A stretch of DNA of 62,730 nucleotides, taken from contig NZ_JAHAMK010000017.1 in the NCBI RefSeq assembly GCF_018383585.1, forward strand, positions 39,501-102,230, read 5' to 3'. Made by a program: the position numbers and the translations under genes. Source of the DNA: Microvirga sp. 3-52 (GTDB lineage Bacteria; Pseudomonadota; Alphaproteobacteria; Rhizobiales; Beijerinckiaceae). Shown in pieces: positions 45,130 through 54,408 of the stretch (position 1 is the first letter of the stretch; the number at the start of each line of letters is the position of its first letter). Below the pieces are notes generated by a model. It searched no databases. It was given only the letters and a program-made list of their open reading frames with translations, and was not told where the DNA came from.

Positions 45130-46341
45130 ATGTCTCGCGTACAGGCTACGAAGGGCTCCACACCGGTTGAGCCAGGAACAGGAAAGCCGGGACCCTTGAA
45201 GCGTGCAGCGGCGGGTCTTGGGGCCGTCGGTGCAGGCCTGTGGGCCCTGCCGGCCGAAGCCCATGTGAAATGGTTTGCACCCTACATCGTCGATGCCGCG
45301 CCGCAGCCGATCTCCGCCACGCTGACCAATGTGTGGTTCTGGACCGGCATCGGCCTCGTGCTGGCCTTCTTCCTGGCCACTCTTGCCGTTGAACGCATGA
45401 CGCTGGGCCGCGCCGTCCAGTCCGGGCTCGATCGCGTCAGCGCGCCGCTCTGGAGCCGGTCGGACGATTTCATGCGCGCCTCCATAGGAGGCTTCTTCGT
45501 GGCGATCTTCGCCGTCGGCGGCATCTATCTCACCCCCGATCTCAAGACGGATTACGAGGTGATCTCGTGGGCGCAGCTGCTGATCGCCATGTGCGTGTTC
45601 TCGCGTCGGACCATGCCGATCGCGGCGGCCGGCATCATCACCCTGTGGGTGGTGGCTCTGCGCGAATACGATCTCTTTCACCTGCTCGACTACCTGGCTC
45701 TCGGCATCGGCGTCGCGGCCTATCTGGTGATGGCCTCCTCGAACGACGAGAAGTGGCGTGCGCGCCGATTCCTGGCGCTGCGCTGGGGTATCGCGATTGC
45801 GCTCATGTGGTCGAGCCTCGAAAAGTTCGCCTATCCGGACTGGTTCCATCCCCTCGTCGAGGAGAAGCCCTTCCTGACCTTCGGCATGCCGCGCGACGTG
45901 TTCATCCCGATGGCAGGCGTCGCCGAGTTCACCATGGGCTTCGGCCTGCTCTGGACGCCGCTGGTGCGCCGCCTCTCGGCCCTAGCCCTGCTGGTGATCT
46001 TCTTCACGGCTGTGTATCCGTTCGGCCGAATCGACCTCGTTGGGCATGCCCTGATCATGGCCGTTCTCTTCCTCGTCGCCGCCGATCCCTGCCGCGAGGC
46101 CAAGGCAGTTGCCGTGAAGATGCCGAATGTCCTGCCGCGGTTCGGCAGCCTGGCTTCGGTTCCGGCGGGCCTAGCCGTCGCCCTCGTGGTGCTGGTGAGT
46201 GGCTATTGGGGACTTCATGGGGTCTTCTACGGTCCTGAGGGAGGAGCGCGTCAGCCAATCGAACTGACGACACATTCCCACAGCAAGGAATATCCCCATG
46301 GGCCGCAGGCCAAGCCTCAGATCGATCACGGCCACCACTGA
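45130..46341 (+). CDS. DoxX-like multi-span membrane protein with His-rich tail
   Basis: A 403-residue protein with about eight to ten membrane helices from residue 60 on. The later part (LRWGIAIALMWSSLEKFAYPDWF, then AGVAEFTMGFGLLWTP) resembles DoxX-type proteins. The tail is soluble and rich in His (HSHSKEYPHGPQ, ending DHGHH), which could bind a metal. The N-terminus has Pro/Lys and then ALPAEAHVKWFAPY. A 23-codon upstream extension is unlikely because the ATG at 45130 has GAGG. Function is not known. Confidence 0.7.
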   Translation: MSRVQATKGSTPVEPGTGKPGPLKRAAAGLGAVGAGLWALPAEAHVKWFAPYIVDAAPQPISATLTNVWFWTGIGLVLAFFLATLAVERMTLGRAVQSGLDRVSAPLWSRSDDFMRASIGGFFVAIFAVGGIYLTPDLKTDYEVISWAQLLIAMCVFSRRTMPIAAAGIITLWVVALREYDLFHLLDYLALGIGVAAYLVMASSNDEKWRARRFLALRWGIAIALMWSSLEKFAYPDWFHPLVEEKPFLTFGMPRDVFIPMAGVAEFTMGFGLLWTPLVRRLSALALLVIFFTAVYPFGRIDLVGHALIMAVLFLVAADPCREAKAVAVKMPNVLPRFGSLASVPAGLAVALVVLVSGYWGLHGVFYGPEGGARQPIELTTHSHSKEYPHGPQAKPQIDHGHH

Positions 46342-46351
46342 CGACCCTAAA

Positions 46352-46382
46352 AAGCCGGGTCGATGGAGAACCGACCCGGCTT
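46352..46382 (+). terminator. Hairpin terminator
   Basis: AAGCCGGGTCG, nine bases, CGACCCGGCTT, then GATGTTT. 11-bp stem but a weak T run. Confidence 0.65.
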
Positions 46383-46458
46383 GATGTTTCGCAAAGATTG
46401 GTTGAACGGGATGGGTGCATGATGCTCCTGTCCCTTTTGGCTCAAGAGGAGATCCGCA

Positions 46459-46884
46459 TTGGCCGATTCAGCCGCCACAGGCCGCAGCATCCCGATCGTC
46501 AGCCCGGTGGAGGGCGTATCGGAGGCGTTGATCCGTGAACTCGTGGAAACCTTTTACGACCGGGTGATCCGCGATCCGGAGCTGGGGCCGATCTTCCATA
46601 AGGCTCTTTCCGGCCGCTGGAGCCAGCATCTGGCGCTGATGGTGGATTTCTGGTCCTCGATCGCGCTGAGAACCGGCCGTTACCAGGGCAAGCCGCAGAC
46701 CGCCCACTTCGGCCTTCCGCTCACGCCGGAGCTGTTCGCCCGCTGGCTGTCGTTGTTCGAGAAGACGGCTCAGGACATCTGCGAGCCGGACGTGGCGGAT
46801 TTCTTCGTGGACCGAGCGCGGCGCATCGCGGAGAGCCTGCAAATCGGCCTCGGGATCGGACCGAAGGCGCTGCGGCTTCCCTAG
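46459..46884 (+). CDS. Group III truncated hemoglobin
   Basis: A 141-residue truncated globin. ELVETFYDRVIRDPELGPIFH, WSQHLALMVDFWSSI and GKPQTAHFGLPLTPELFARWLSLF, with the proximal His in the TAHFGLP segment, fit group III (CtrHb-like). A role in NO or oxygen chemistry under low oxygen is known for some members. The start is a TTG at 46459 with AGAGGAG eight bases upstream; no ATG is available. Confidence 0.88.
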   Translation: MADSAATGRSIPIVSPVEGVSEALIRELVETFYDRVIRDPELGPIFHKALSGRWSQHLALMVDFWSSIALRTGRYQGKPQTAHFGLPLTPELFARWLSLFEKTAQDICEPDVADFFVDRARRIAESLQIGLGIGPKALRLP

Positions 46885-47040
46885 AGCGGGTTCCGCTTGG
46901 CCGCTTCGCCGGCAAAGCTCCGAGGCGCCGCTCCGTTAGGATTCTGTGCGGGCGGTCCACCGCCACAAGCGGTACGAAGACCCACAATCTTCACAATTGT
47001 CTGGAAACTTGCGCGGCACATCGGCTCCTGGGAGCCTTCC

Positions 47041-47814
47041 ATGATGGATCGTCGCACTTTCCTCGGATCGCTCGTGGCCATAGCCGCCGCGACACCGCTC
47101 CGTTCGGGCCCGGCACGAGCCGCGGATCCTGTCCCGGCCGCAAGGAACGTCGTGCTCGTGCATGGGCTGTTCGCCGACGGGTCGTGCTGGTCCGAAGTGA
47201 TTCCGCGCCTTCAGGCAGCCGGGCTCAACGTCACGTCCGTTCAGAACCCACTGACGACTCTTGACGAGGCCGTTGCGGCGACCCGGCGCGTGCTGGCCCG
47301 CCAGGAGGGGCCCACCGTGCTGGCCGGCCACTCCTTCGCCGGCATGATCGTTACGGAAGCGGGTGTCGACCCGAGGGTCTCGTCGCTCGTCTACGTGGCG
47401 GCACGGGCGCCCGATGCCGGCGAGGACTACGCGGCCCTCGCCATGCAGTACCCGGCGCCTCCGGCGACGGCGGGCATCATGTACGACGGCGATGAGGGGA
47501 GGCTCAGCGAGGCCGCGTTCCTGCGCGATTTCGCGGGCGATCTGCCGGAGGAGCGGGCGAAGGTGCTCTACGCCGTGCAGGAGCCGTTCCACAAGGCGCT
47601 GCTGGCCGGCAGGACGGGACAGGCGGCCTGGCGGTCGAAGCCGAACTTTTATGCCGTCTCGACGGAGGACCGAACGATCAATCCGGACCTGCAACGCTTC
47701 ATGGCCAAGCGGATGGGGGCGGAGACGATCGAGGTGAAGGCGAGCCATCTCTCGCTCATCTCACAGCCCGACATCATCGCTTCGCTCATCCTGAAAGCGG
47801 CGGGCCGTCCATAG
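47041..47814 (+). CDS. Exported alpha/beta hydrolase
   Basis: A 257-residue esterase-like protein. A twin-Arg start (MMDRRTFLGSLVAIAAA) suggests Tat export. LVHGLFADGSCWSEVIP holds the oxyanion region, GHSFAGMIVTE holds nucleophile Ser98, and KASHLSLISQPD holds the likely catalytic His. The group includes plant salicylate-esterase-like bacterial hydrolases; the substrate is unknown. GGAG precedes the ATG. Confidence 0.82.
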   Translation: MMDRRTFLGSLVAIAAATPLRSGPARAADPVPAARNVVLVHGLFADGSCWSEVIPRLQAAGLNVTSVQNPLTTLDEAVAATRRVLARQEGPTVLAGHSFAGMIVTEAGVDPRVSSLVYVAARAPDAGEDYAALAMQYPAPPATAGIMYDGDEGRLSEAAFLRDFAGDLPEERAKVLYAVQEPFHKALLAGRTGQAAWRSKPNFYAVSTEDRTINPDLQRFMAKRMGAETIEVKASHLSLISQPDIIASLILKAAGRP

Positions 47815-47845
47815 CATCTGCAGCCCTTCGGATCCGCACGAGTCG

Positions 47846-47998
47846 CTAGCGTTCCCACCACTCGAGCTTGTCGTTGCCGCTCCTGGGCATCAGGGACGAA
47901 ATGCCGATCATGAGAAATCCGCAGGCCACGAGCACGCCGACGAAGAATTCGGCATTGCCGAGCCCGGGAGAGACGAAGTTGTCAAAAAAAGCCTGCAT
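47846..47998 (-). CDS. 50-residue small membrane protein
   Basis: An ATG at 47998 with AAGGA eight bases upstream opens a 50-codon frame: a short amphipathic start, one membrane helix (about residues 18-37, VGVLVACGFLMIGISSLM) and a charged end NDKLEWWER. The hydrophobic middle, good ribosome site and exact fit in the gap support a real gene. I do not recognise a family. Confidence 0.6.
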   Translation of the reverse strand: MQAFFDNFVSPGLGNAEFFVGVLVACGFLMIGISSLMPRSGNDKLEWWER

Positions 47999-48107
47999 GA
48001 ATCACATCCTTCATGCGGGCTTTGTCGCAGAACGGTCCTGAACGGACGAAAAAGCCCCTGTTCAGGATTCCGACAGATTGAGGAGGCCGTCTTTTCTCAA
48101 CCTCCAT

Positions 48108-48195
48108 GTCATTACCGGCCCTGTGCCGGTGATCCCGATGGCATGAAACTCTGAGCTCTTCCGATCGGGATGGCCGGCACAAGGCCGGCCATGAC
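48108..48195. repeat. 88-bp composite palindromic repeat, copy 10
   Basis: ATTACCGG/GGTGATCCCGAT hairpin, spacer, then ATCGGGATGGCCGG hairpin ending CCATGAC. It lies downstream of ychF on its strand. A short direct repeat of GAGGAGAGGGTAT-like sequence follows at about 48196-48235. Confidence 0.85.
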
Positions 48196-48279
48196 GAGGA
48201 GAGGGTATGAGGAGAGGGTATAAAGAGGAGAGGGTGCAAGAAAGCGACCTTCTTAAGGACCAGAGGAGTCGTTTTGACC

Positions 48280-49377
48280 TCAAGTATTGAACCGGAAGTG
48301 CATCACGTCGCCGTCCTGCACCGTGTATTCCTTGCCCTCCAGCCGCAGCTTGCCTGCATCGCGTGCGCCGGCCTCGCCCTTGAGTGAGGTGTAGTCCGCA
48401 TAGGCGATGGTCTCGGCGCGGATGAAGCCCTTCTCGAAATCCGTATGGATCACGCCCGCGGCACCCGGAGCCTTGGTGCCCTTGGTGACCGTCCAGGCGC
48501 GGGCTTCCTTGGGGCCGACGGTGAAGTAGGTGATCAGGCCGAGAAGGTCGTAGCCGGCGCGGATCACCCGGTTGAGCCCTGGTTCCTCGAGGCCGACCGC
48601 GTCGAGATAGTCCTTCTGCTCCTCGGGCGGCAGAACCGCGATCTCGCTCTCGATCTTGGCCGAGACGACCACCGCCTTGGCGTCTTCTTCCTTGGCACGT
48701 TCGAAAACCCGTGCGGAGAACGCGTTGCCCTTGTCGGCGGAAGCTTCCTCCACGTTGCAGACGTAGAGCACGGGCTTGGAGGAGAGGAGGCCGAGCATCT
48801 GGAACAGGCGCTCTTCCTCGACTTTGCGCTCCACCAGACGGGCAGGCTTGCCCTCGCGCAGCAGGGGCAGGGTGCGGTTGACGAGGTCGAGGGTTTCCTT
48901 CGCTTCCTTGTCGTTGCCCTTGGCCTTCTTCTCGAGCGCGGTGACGCGCTTCTCGAGGCTGTCGAGGTCGGCCAGCATCAGCTCGGTCTCGATGGTCTCG
49001 ATATCGGCGATGGGATCGATCTTGCCTTCGACGTGCGTGATGTCCGTGTCCTCGAAGCAGCGCACGACATGGGCGATGGCATCGACTTCGCGGATATTGG
49101 CGAGGAACTGGTTGCCGAGACCTTCGCCCCGCGACGCGCCGCGCACGAGGCCCGCGATGTCCACGAAGGTGAGGCGGGTCGGGATGATCTGCGCCGAGCC
49201 GGCAATGGAAGCGAGCTGGTCGAGCCGCTCGTCCGGCACCGCGACGTCGCCCACGTTGGGCTCGATGGTGCAGAACGGATAGTTCGCGGCTTGCGCGGCA
49301 GCGGTCTGCGTCAAAGCGTTGAAGAGGGTGGACTTGCCCACATTCGGCAGGCCGACGATGCCCATCTTGAAGCCCAT
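48280..49377 (-). CDS. ychF: Ribosome-binding ATPase YchF
   Basis: A 365-residue Obg-family P-loop protein. It has Walker A GLPNVGKST and, in place of the GTP-specifying NKxD, NVEE in LYVCNVEEAS, which is the known reason YchF prefers ATP. The C-terminal TGS domain ends VQDGDVMHFRFNT. It is last in the prs-rplY-pth-ychF direction and 20 bases after pth. Confidence 0.96.
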   Translation of the reverse strand: MGFKMGIVGLPNVGKSTLFNALTQTAAAQAANYPFCTIEPNVGDVAVPDERLDQLASIAGSAQIIPTRLTFVDIAGLVRGASRGEGLGNQFLANIREVDAIAHVVRCFEDTDITHVEGKIDPIADIETIETELMLADLDSLEKRVTALEKKAKGNDKEAKETLDLVNRTLPLLREGKPARLVERKVEEERLFQMLGLLSSKPVLYVCNVEEASADKGNAFSARVFERAKEEDAKAVVVSAKIESEIAVLPPEEQKDYLDAVGLEEPGLNRVIRAGYDLLGLITYFTVGPKEARAWTVTKGTKAPGAAGVIHTDFEKGFIRAETIAYADYTSLKGEAGARDAGKLRLEGKEYTVQDGDVMHFRFNT

Positions 49378-49396
49378 GGCCTCACTCCTTTGTTTG

Positions 49397-50008
49397 TTAT
49401 GTGGCCTTTTCTCCGGGCCGCTTCACGTCCGTCCAGCCTCTCGCCTCCATGGCGAGGTGGACCTTGTTCTGAAAACTCCCGTCCTCGGCCTTGGCGAGAA
49501 GGGCGGCGTTGTCTGCGATGATCCGGCACAGGTCCTCGACCCATTCCCCTTCGCTTTTTCCGAAATCGCCCAGCACATGGCTTTGCACCAGAGCCTTGTG
49601 GCCGGGATGGCCGATGCCGAGCCGCACGCGGCGATATTCATTACCGCAATGGGCCGAGATCGAGCGAAGCCCGTTATGGCCGGCATTGCCGCCGCCGATC
49701 TTCACGCGCAGCTTGGCGGGCGGAAGATCGAGCTCGTCGTAGAAGACCGTCACGTCATGCAGGGGAATCTTGAAGAAGTTCTGCGCTTCCCCCACCGCCT
49801 GGCCGGACAGGTTCATATAGGTCTGCGGCTTGATCAGCAGGACCTTTTCGCCGCCGATCACCGCGTCCGCCGTTTCCGCATGGAAGCGTTTGCGCCAGGG
49901 GCCAGCGTTGTGCACGCGCGCAATCTCGTCCACGGCCATGAAACCGATATTGTGGCGGTTCCTGGCGTAGCGGGATCCGGGATTGCCGAGGCCGACGAAG
50001 AGGCGCAT
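49397..50008 (-). CDS. pth: Peptidyl-tRNA hydrolase
   Basis: This enzyme frees tRNA from prematurely released peptidyl-tRNA. The 203-residue protein opens with [24 protein letters not shown], with catalytic His19 and substrate-binding Asn10, and has INLSG-like [13 protein letters not shown] and [13 protein letters not shown]. It is slightly longer than usual because of a charged C-terminal tail. Confidence 0.95.
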   Translation of the reverse strand: MRLFVGLGNPGSRYARNRHNIGFMAVDEIARVHNAGPWRKRFHAETADAVIGGEKVLLIKPQTYMNLSGQAVGEAQNFFKIPLHDVTVFYDELDLPPAKLRVKIGGGNAGHNGLRSISAHCGNEYRRVRLGIGHPGHKALVQSHVLGDFGKSEGEWVEDLCRIIADNAALLAKAEDGSFQNKVHLAMEARGWTDVKRPGEKAT

Positions 50009-50030
50009 CGCTTGGTCCTGCTCATAAGAA

Positions 50031-50056
50031 ACGCTCCGGCCTTGCGGTCGGAGCGT
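50031..50056 (-). terminator. Hairpin between rplY and pth
   Basis: On the minus strand an 11-bp stem (ACGCTCCGACC / GGCCGGAGCGT, one G-T pair) with a GCAA tetraloop, then TTCTTAT. It may reduce read-through from rplY into pth. Confidence 0.6.
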
Positions 50057-50095
50057 CGAAGCCGATCGATGGGCTTGAACGCCCGATCAGGCCGA

Positions 50096-50713
50096 TCAGG
50101 CAGCAGCGGTGCCTTCGGCAGCCGCCGGAGCCGCATCCGTTTCCGTGAGGCCGGTCGGGGCCACGACGGTCACGAGGGTCATGTTCTCGGTCGAAGTCGC
50201 CTTGGCGCCGTTCGGCAGGGCGATGTCGTTGAGGTGAACCGAGGAGCCAATCTCGAGGTCGGCAATCGAAACCTCGATGAAGTCCGGGATCGCGTCGGAC
50301 GGAACGAGCAGTTCCACCGAGTGCTCGACGATCTGGAGCGCGCCGCCGCGCTTCACGCCGGGGCTCTTCTCCTGGCCGACCACGTGCACCGGCACCACGA
50401 CCTTGATCGCCTGACCCTGCGCGAGGCGCAGGAAGTCGACATGGACGGGGAAGTCCCGCACCGGGTCGAGCTGGTAGTCGCGCGGAATGGCGCGGGTCGT
50501 CTGACCGTCCACGTCGATCTCGAAGATCGTGGTCAGGAAGTGACCGGCGAAGATCAGCTGCTTGGTCTGGTTGAAGTCGAGGGCGATCGCCTGGGCCGGC
50601 TGGCCGGCTCCGTAGATGACGGCGGGAACTTGGCCTTGGCGACGAACGGCCCGGGCGGCCCCCTTGCCGGCCCGGTCGCGCGCCACGGCCTTGATTTGCT
50701 TTACTTCGCTCAT
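50096..50713 (-). CDS. rplY: 50S ribosomal protein L25/Ctc
   Basis: A 205-residue long-form L25 (TL5/Ctc type). The N-terminal 5S-rRNA-binding domain opens KAVARDRAGKGAARAVRRQGQVPAVIYG, the second beta domain follows, and an Ala/Glu-rich tail ends the protein. A clear promoter lies about 120 bases upstream. Confidence 0.95.
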   Translation of the reverse strand: MSEVKQIKAVARDRAGKGAARAVRRQGQVPAVIYGAGQPAQAIALDFNQTKQLIFAGHFLTTIFEIDVDGQTTRAIPRDYQLDPVRDFPVHVDFLRLAQGQAIKVVVPVHVVGQEKSPGVKRGGALQIVEHSVELLVPSDAIPDFIEVSIADLEIGSSVHLNDIALPNGAKATSTENMTLVTVVAPTGLTETDAAPAAAEGTAAA

Positions 50714-50834
50714 GGTCGTGGTCCTTTGAAATGGGTTTAAAAACCGATGGCCGCCCAGGTTTTTCAGAAAAACCTACCGGCGGCCATGAGGTTAGCGCCC
50801 GTGCCTCCAAGGGTGTCGAGCGGGCGCGACGCGG

Positions 50835-50863
50835 CTTATAGGGGAAAGTGCCTTGAAGGGCAA
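50835..50863 (-). promoter_or_regulatory. Probable housekeeping promoter of rplY
   Basis: On the minus strand TTGCCC, 17 bases, TATAAG, about 120 bases before the rplY start. Confidence 0.55.
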
Positions 50864-51442
50864 GAAAAACTGCTTGGCGCAGTTGATCAGGACATCCGCC
50901 GTCTTTCCCTGTTTCCTTATGAAGATCAGAGGACCGGGGGAGCGTGTGACCAGGGACGGTGTCATGCCCCATCGCGTCATCCCCTTCCCGGCGTTGATCC
51001 GGGGATCAACTCCAAGCCCTCAAGGAAATCGTCTCGAAAAGCAGGTGCGACTATTCCGGGAGCTCCCCGCGCCTTGCCGCCATGCTTCTTCCAGACCCTC
51101 TCAAGGAGAATGTCGACGGGCTTCAGAGCGTCTTCGTAACAGGCCAGAACCCAAAGAACTTTAATTGCGCCGTCGGACGGGCTCCCGTCGATGACGCTGC
51201 ACCTCTCGAAAACAGAGACGGTTACTTATGGAAGCACCTAGTCAGCGTTCTTCGAGAGGAGAATGATGCTGGCGAAATAAAAACCGGGGGGCCGGTATCT
51301 GCTATGCCACCGGGGCGCCGTAGGAACTTTCACCTGAGATAAGGGCCCCGGATGACCTGCGAGGTGCTCTGATAGATTTCCTCGAACAGGCATCAAGCGC
51401 CGAACGCTTAGGTTCAAACCGCGATAGGGATTGGCTTCCCCA
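50864..51442. other. Long gene-free stretch between prs and rplY
   Basis: No frame here has convincing coding character. It contains the inverted repeat GTTGATCC-GG-GGATCAAC (50993-51010) behind GCGTCATCCCC, related to the left half of the mosaic repeat at 9036. The rest looks like decayed sequence. Confidence 0.5.
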
Positions 51443-51458
51443 AGAGGCCGTAGCCTCT
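51443..51458 (-). terminator. Short hairpin after prs
   Basis: AGAGGC-TACG-GCCTCT on the minus strand, five bases after the prs stop. There is no T run, so its strength as a terminator is doubtful. Confidence 0.4.
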
Positions 51459-51462
51459 CGGC

Positions 51463-52395
51463 TCAGTCGAACAGGCTCGACACCGAGCTTTCCGTCGCCG
51501 TACGGCCGATGGCCTCGCCCATGAGCTGGGCGATGGAGATGACCCGGATGTTGTGGGCGACCTTCACGGCTTCGGTCGGCATGATCGAGTCGGTGATCAC
51601 GAGTTCCTTCAGCCGGGAGCCCGCGATACGCGCCACCGCGCCGCCGGAGAGGACGCCGTGGGTGATGTAGGCGTAGACTTCCTTCGCCCCGTTGGCGAGG
51701 AGCGCGTCGGCGGCGTTCACCAGGGTGCCGCCGGAATCGACGATGTCGTCGACGAGGATGCAGGAGCGGCCGGACACGTCGCCGATGATGTTCATCACCT
51801 CCGATTCACCGGGCCGCTCACGGCGCTTGTCGACGATGGCGAGCGGCGCGTCGATGCGCTTGGCGAGCGCGCGGGCGCGCACCACGCCGCCCACATCGGG
51901 CGAGACCACCATGCGGTTGCCGCCGTCGAGATGATCCTTGATGTCGCGCGCCAGGGTGGGAGCGGCGAAGAGGTTGTCGGTCGGGATGTCGAAGAAGCCC
52001 TGAATCTGACCCGCATGGAGATCCAGCGTCAGTACGCGATCGACGCCCGCATGGGCGATGATGTTGGCGACGAGCTTGGCCGAAATCGGGGTACGGGCGG
52101 CCGGTTTGCGGTCCTGGCGGGCATAGCCGAAATAGGGGATCACCGCGGTGATGCGGCGGGCTGACGCCCTGCGCAGTGCATCCGTGATGATGAGAAGCTC
52201 CATCAAATGGTCGTTGGTGGGGAACGAGGTCGACTGGATGATGAAGGTGTCCTCGCCGCGCACGTTTTCCTGAATCTCGACGAAGACCTCCATGTCCGCG
52301 AAGCGCCTGACCTGAGCCTTGGCCAACGGCACATTGAGATAGGCGGAGATGGCCTCTGCCAGCGGACGGTTGGAATTTCCCGCAACGAGCTTCAT
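51463..52395 (-). CDS. prs: Ribose-phosphate pyrophosphokinase (PRPP synthetase)
   Basis: A 310-residue enzyme making PRPP from ribose-5-phosphate and ATP. It opens [16 protein letters not shown] and has [10 protein letters not shown] (ATP site), [25 protein letters not shown] and the PRPP loop [13 protein letters not shown]. The ATG at 52395 gives the family's usual start; 17 more codons are open upstream. Its product is used by apt and pncB elsewhere in the window. Confidence 0.95.
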   Translation of the reverse strand: MKLVAGNSNRPLAEAISAYLNVPLAKAQVRRFADMEVFVEIQENVRGEDTFIIQSTSFPTNDHLMELLIITDALRRASARRITAVIPYFGYARQDRKPAARTPISAKLVANIIAHAGVDRVLTLDLHAGQIQGFFDIPTDNLFAAPTLARDIKDHLDGGNRMVVSPDVGGVVRARALAKRIDAPLAIVDKRRERPGESEVMNIIGDVSGRSCILVDDIVDSGGTLVNAADALLANGAKEVYAYITHGVLSGGAVARIAGSRLKELVITDSIMPTEAVKVAHNIRVISIAQLMGEAIGRTATESSVSSLFD

Positions 52396-52549
52396 GCAAG
52401 CAACTTTGGCTTCGAGTGACCGATAACCCGCGCTGCGCAATGCCATAATCCCTGCACGGCTGGGCGCAAGGCTCTTAGCAGCGATATGAAACCGTCACAA
52501 TAGATGGAAGGCTTTCGATATGCTGCAAGTTTGCCCTGTAGTCATGCAA

Positions 52550-53074
52550 TCACTGCAACGCAACAGCGGGTTCGTCGCCCGAAACCTCCGCTGTCTGAAT
52601 GGGTGCTTCGGGCGTTTCGGACACGGTTTCTGACTTGGCCGCCGTCAGGAACTCGGCGATCTCGTCCATGCTGGCCTGCGCCAGCTTGGCGAGCGCGGCC
52701 TTGTCGAGATCCGAAATGGAGGAGGCGGGAACGGGGCTCGATCCGGCCAGACGCTTGGCCCGGCGCTTCTGGGAATCGAAGACGTCCCAGACATAGGCCA
52801 CCTTGGTTTCCCCATCCTCGGTCGAGGTCGACAAATAGCCGCGGACCCGGTAGCGCGCCTGGGCGCTGGCGCCGACGAGGTCGACCTTGCGGTCGGTGGC
52901 CGCGCTGGCCAGTTCGTCGACCAGGGCCGTGCGGATGGGAGCCGGGGCGCCGTCGATGCTCTCCAGGGCCACCGGAACGCCTTCCGGCGACCCGCTGAAC
53001 GTTCCCTGACAGGCTCCCAGAGCCGCCGTCAGGACCATAGCGGCAAGCCGCCATGCATGCTTCATCCCGGCCAT
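52550..53074 (-). CDS. Putative lipoprotein
   Basis: A 174-residue protein with a lipoprotein signal ending LGAC (Cys22), so it is probably membrane-anchored in the periplasm. The mature part has a beta-rich core (ARYRVRGYLS, then VAYVWDVFDSQKRRAKRLAG) resembling other short alphaproteobacterial lipoproteins, and a Glu/Ala-rich tail. No function is recognised. An ATG three codons in is an alternative start. Confidence 0.75.
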   Translation of the reverse strand: MAGMKHAWRLAAMVLTAALGACQGTFSGSPEGVPVALESIDGAPAPIRTALVDELASAATDRKVDLVGASAQARYRVRGYLSTSTEDGETKVAYVWDVFDSQKRRAKRLAGSSPVPASSISDLDKAALAKLAQASMDEIAEFLTAAKSETVSETPEAPIQTAEVSGDEPAVALQ

Positions 53075-53136
53075 GGAGGCCCCCGTTCTTGTTCTTCGTA
53101 ACGAAGTTTTAAGCTTAACGGAGGCCGCCGTCCAGA

Positions 53137-54297
53137 TCAGGCGCGCTTACGCAGGCGAAGGGCGAGGGCATCGACCCCGAGGGCAAGGAGGCCTGCCGTC
53201 AGGCCCCAGAAGGCAGAGCCGATCCCGAGGAGCGTCAGGCCGGAGGCTGTGACAGCCAGGGTCAGTACTGCCGGAAGGATCTTTGAGTTCTCGGACAGGG
53301 CCGAGCTCAAGGCGCCGGCAAAGGCGCCCATGAGGGCAAGTCCTGCCACGGTCCGAATGAGCTCCGGAGGCAAGGCGGCGATCAGGCCGATCAGAGCCGC
53401 GCTGAATGCGGCGATGATCAGATAGCACAGGGTGTAGAACGGACCGACCATCCAGCGCTTGGCCGGATCGGGGTGGGTGTCGGGCCCGGTGCAGATCGCG
53501 GCCGAAATCGCCGCGAGATTGCTCGTATGGGCGCCGAAAAATGCCGTGACGACGGAGGCGAGGCCGGAAACGGCCAGGATGGGTCGCGATGGAGGTGCGT
53601 ACCCGGATGCCCGCAGAACCGCGAAACCGGGCAGGTTCTGCGACGCCATGGTGACCAGGAAGAGCGGGATTCCCAATCCGATCAGGGCAGCCAGCTCCCA
53701 GGCCGGCTCGATGAAGGTGAGGGAGGACAGGCTCAGACCGGCGGCGAGAGGTTGCGCAAGGCCGCCCCCGAAGGCAAGCCCCAGGCCTACGAAGAGGACC
53801 GCAAGCACCGCAAAGGCCGCGTTGTAGAGGCGCATGACCAGAAAGAGACCGACCAACGGGAGTACCAGGCCGGGTGCCGCCTGAGCGCTCTCGAACACGG
53901 CCATGACGAAGCGGATGAGAATGCCTGCCAGCATCGCGGCCGCGATCGGGGTGGGGATGCGCTCGATCAGCCGCCCGAACGGCTTGATGAAAGCGGCGAG
54001 CACGATCAGAGCGCCTGCCAGGAGAAACGACCCGACAGCCGCATGGATGGAGATCCCGCTGGAGGCCGCAATCAGCGCCGCGCCGGGCGTTGACCAGGCC
54101 GCCACAACGGGAATGCGATAGCGGATGCTGAGGATTCCGCTGATGGCCGCTGTCGCCAGGCACAGGGATGCCACCCAGGACGACGTCTGCGCGGCATCGG
54201 CACCCACCGCCTGGGCGGCCGCGATGATGATGGCGATCGTGCTGCCGAAACCCACCAGGGCCGCCACGACGGCTGATGTGACGATCGACAGGCGCAT
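53137..54297 (-). CDS. benE: BenE-family benzoate/H+ symporter
   Basis: A 386-residue integral membrane protein with about 11-12 helices. The family features are YRIPVVAAWSTPGAALI near residue 62, then GIPLFLVTMASQNLPGFAVLRASGY and FFGAHTSNLAAISAAICTG. BenE proteins import benzoate or related aromatics. No benzoate degradation genes are beside it. It is divergent from uvrC. Confidence 0.9.
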   Translation of the reverse strand: MRLSIVTSAVVAALVGFGSTIAIIIAAAQAVGADAAQTSSWVASLCLATAAISGILSIRYRIPVVAAWSTPGAALIAASSGISIHAAVGSFLLAGALIVLAAFIKPFGRLIERIPTPIAAAMLAGILIRFVMAVFESAQAAPGLVLPLVGLFLVMRLYNAAFAVLAVLFVGLGLAFGGGLAQPLAAGLSLSSLTFIEPAWELAALIGLGIPLFLVTMASQNLPGFAVLRASGYAPPSRPILAVSGLASVVTAFFGAHTSNLAAISAAICTGPDTHPDPAKRWMVGPFYTLCYLIIAAFSAALIGLIAALPPELIRTVAGLALMGAFAGALSSALSENSKILPAVLTLAVTASGLTLLGIGSAFWGLTAGLLALGVDALALRLRKRA

Positions 54298-54408
54298 GAC
54301 CGTTCCCTTGCCTATTCCAGGAGCTTAGCCGTTTAGACCGAACGGCGGGGCTGCGCCAGTTCGTCGGCGGCACTTTCCTCGCGACTCCCGAGCCCTTAAA
54401 TCTCTCCC

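Noticed and set aside
51082..51342. An 86-codon frame between prs and rplY
   Set aside because: No start context, no family likeness and poor codon character.
51405..51440. A tRNA-like GGTTCAAACC stretch
   Set aside because: No matching acceptor, D or anticodon stems could be found around it.
53094..53106. CTTCGT-A-ACGAAG palindrome between benE and the lipoprotein gene
   Set aside because: Short, without a T run or known regulator match; kept out as a feature because it could be chance.
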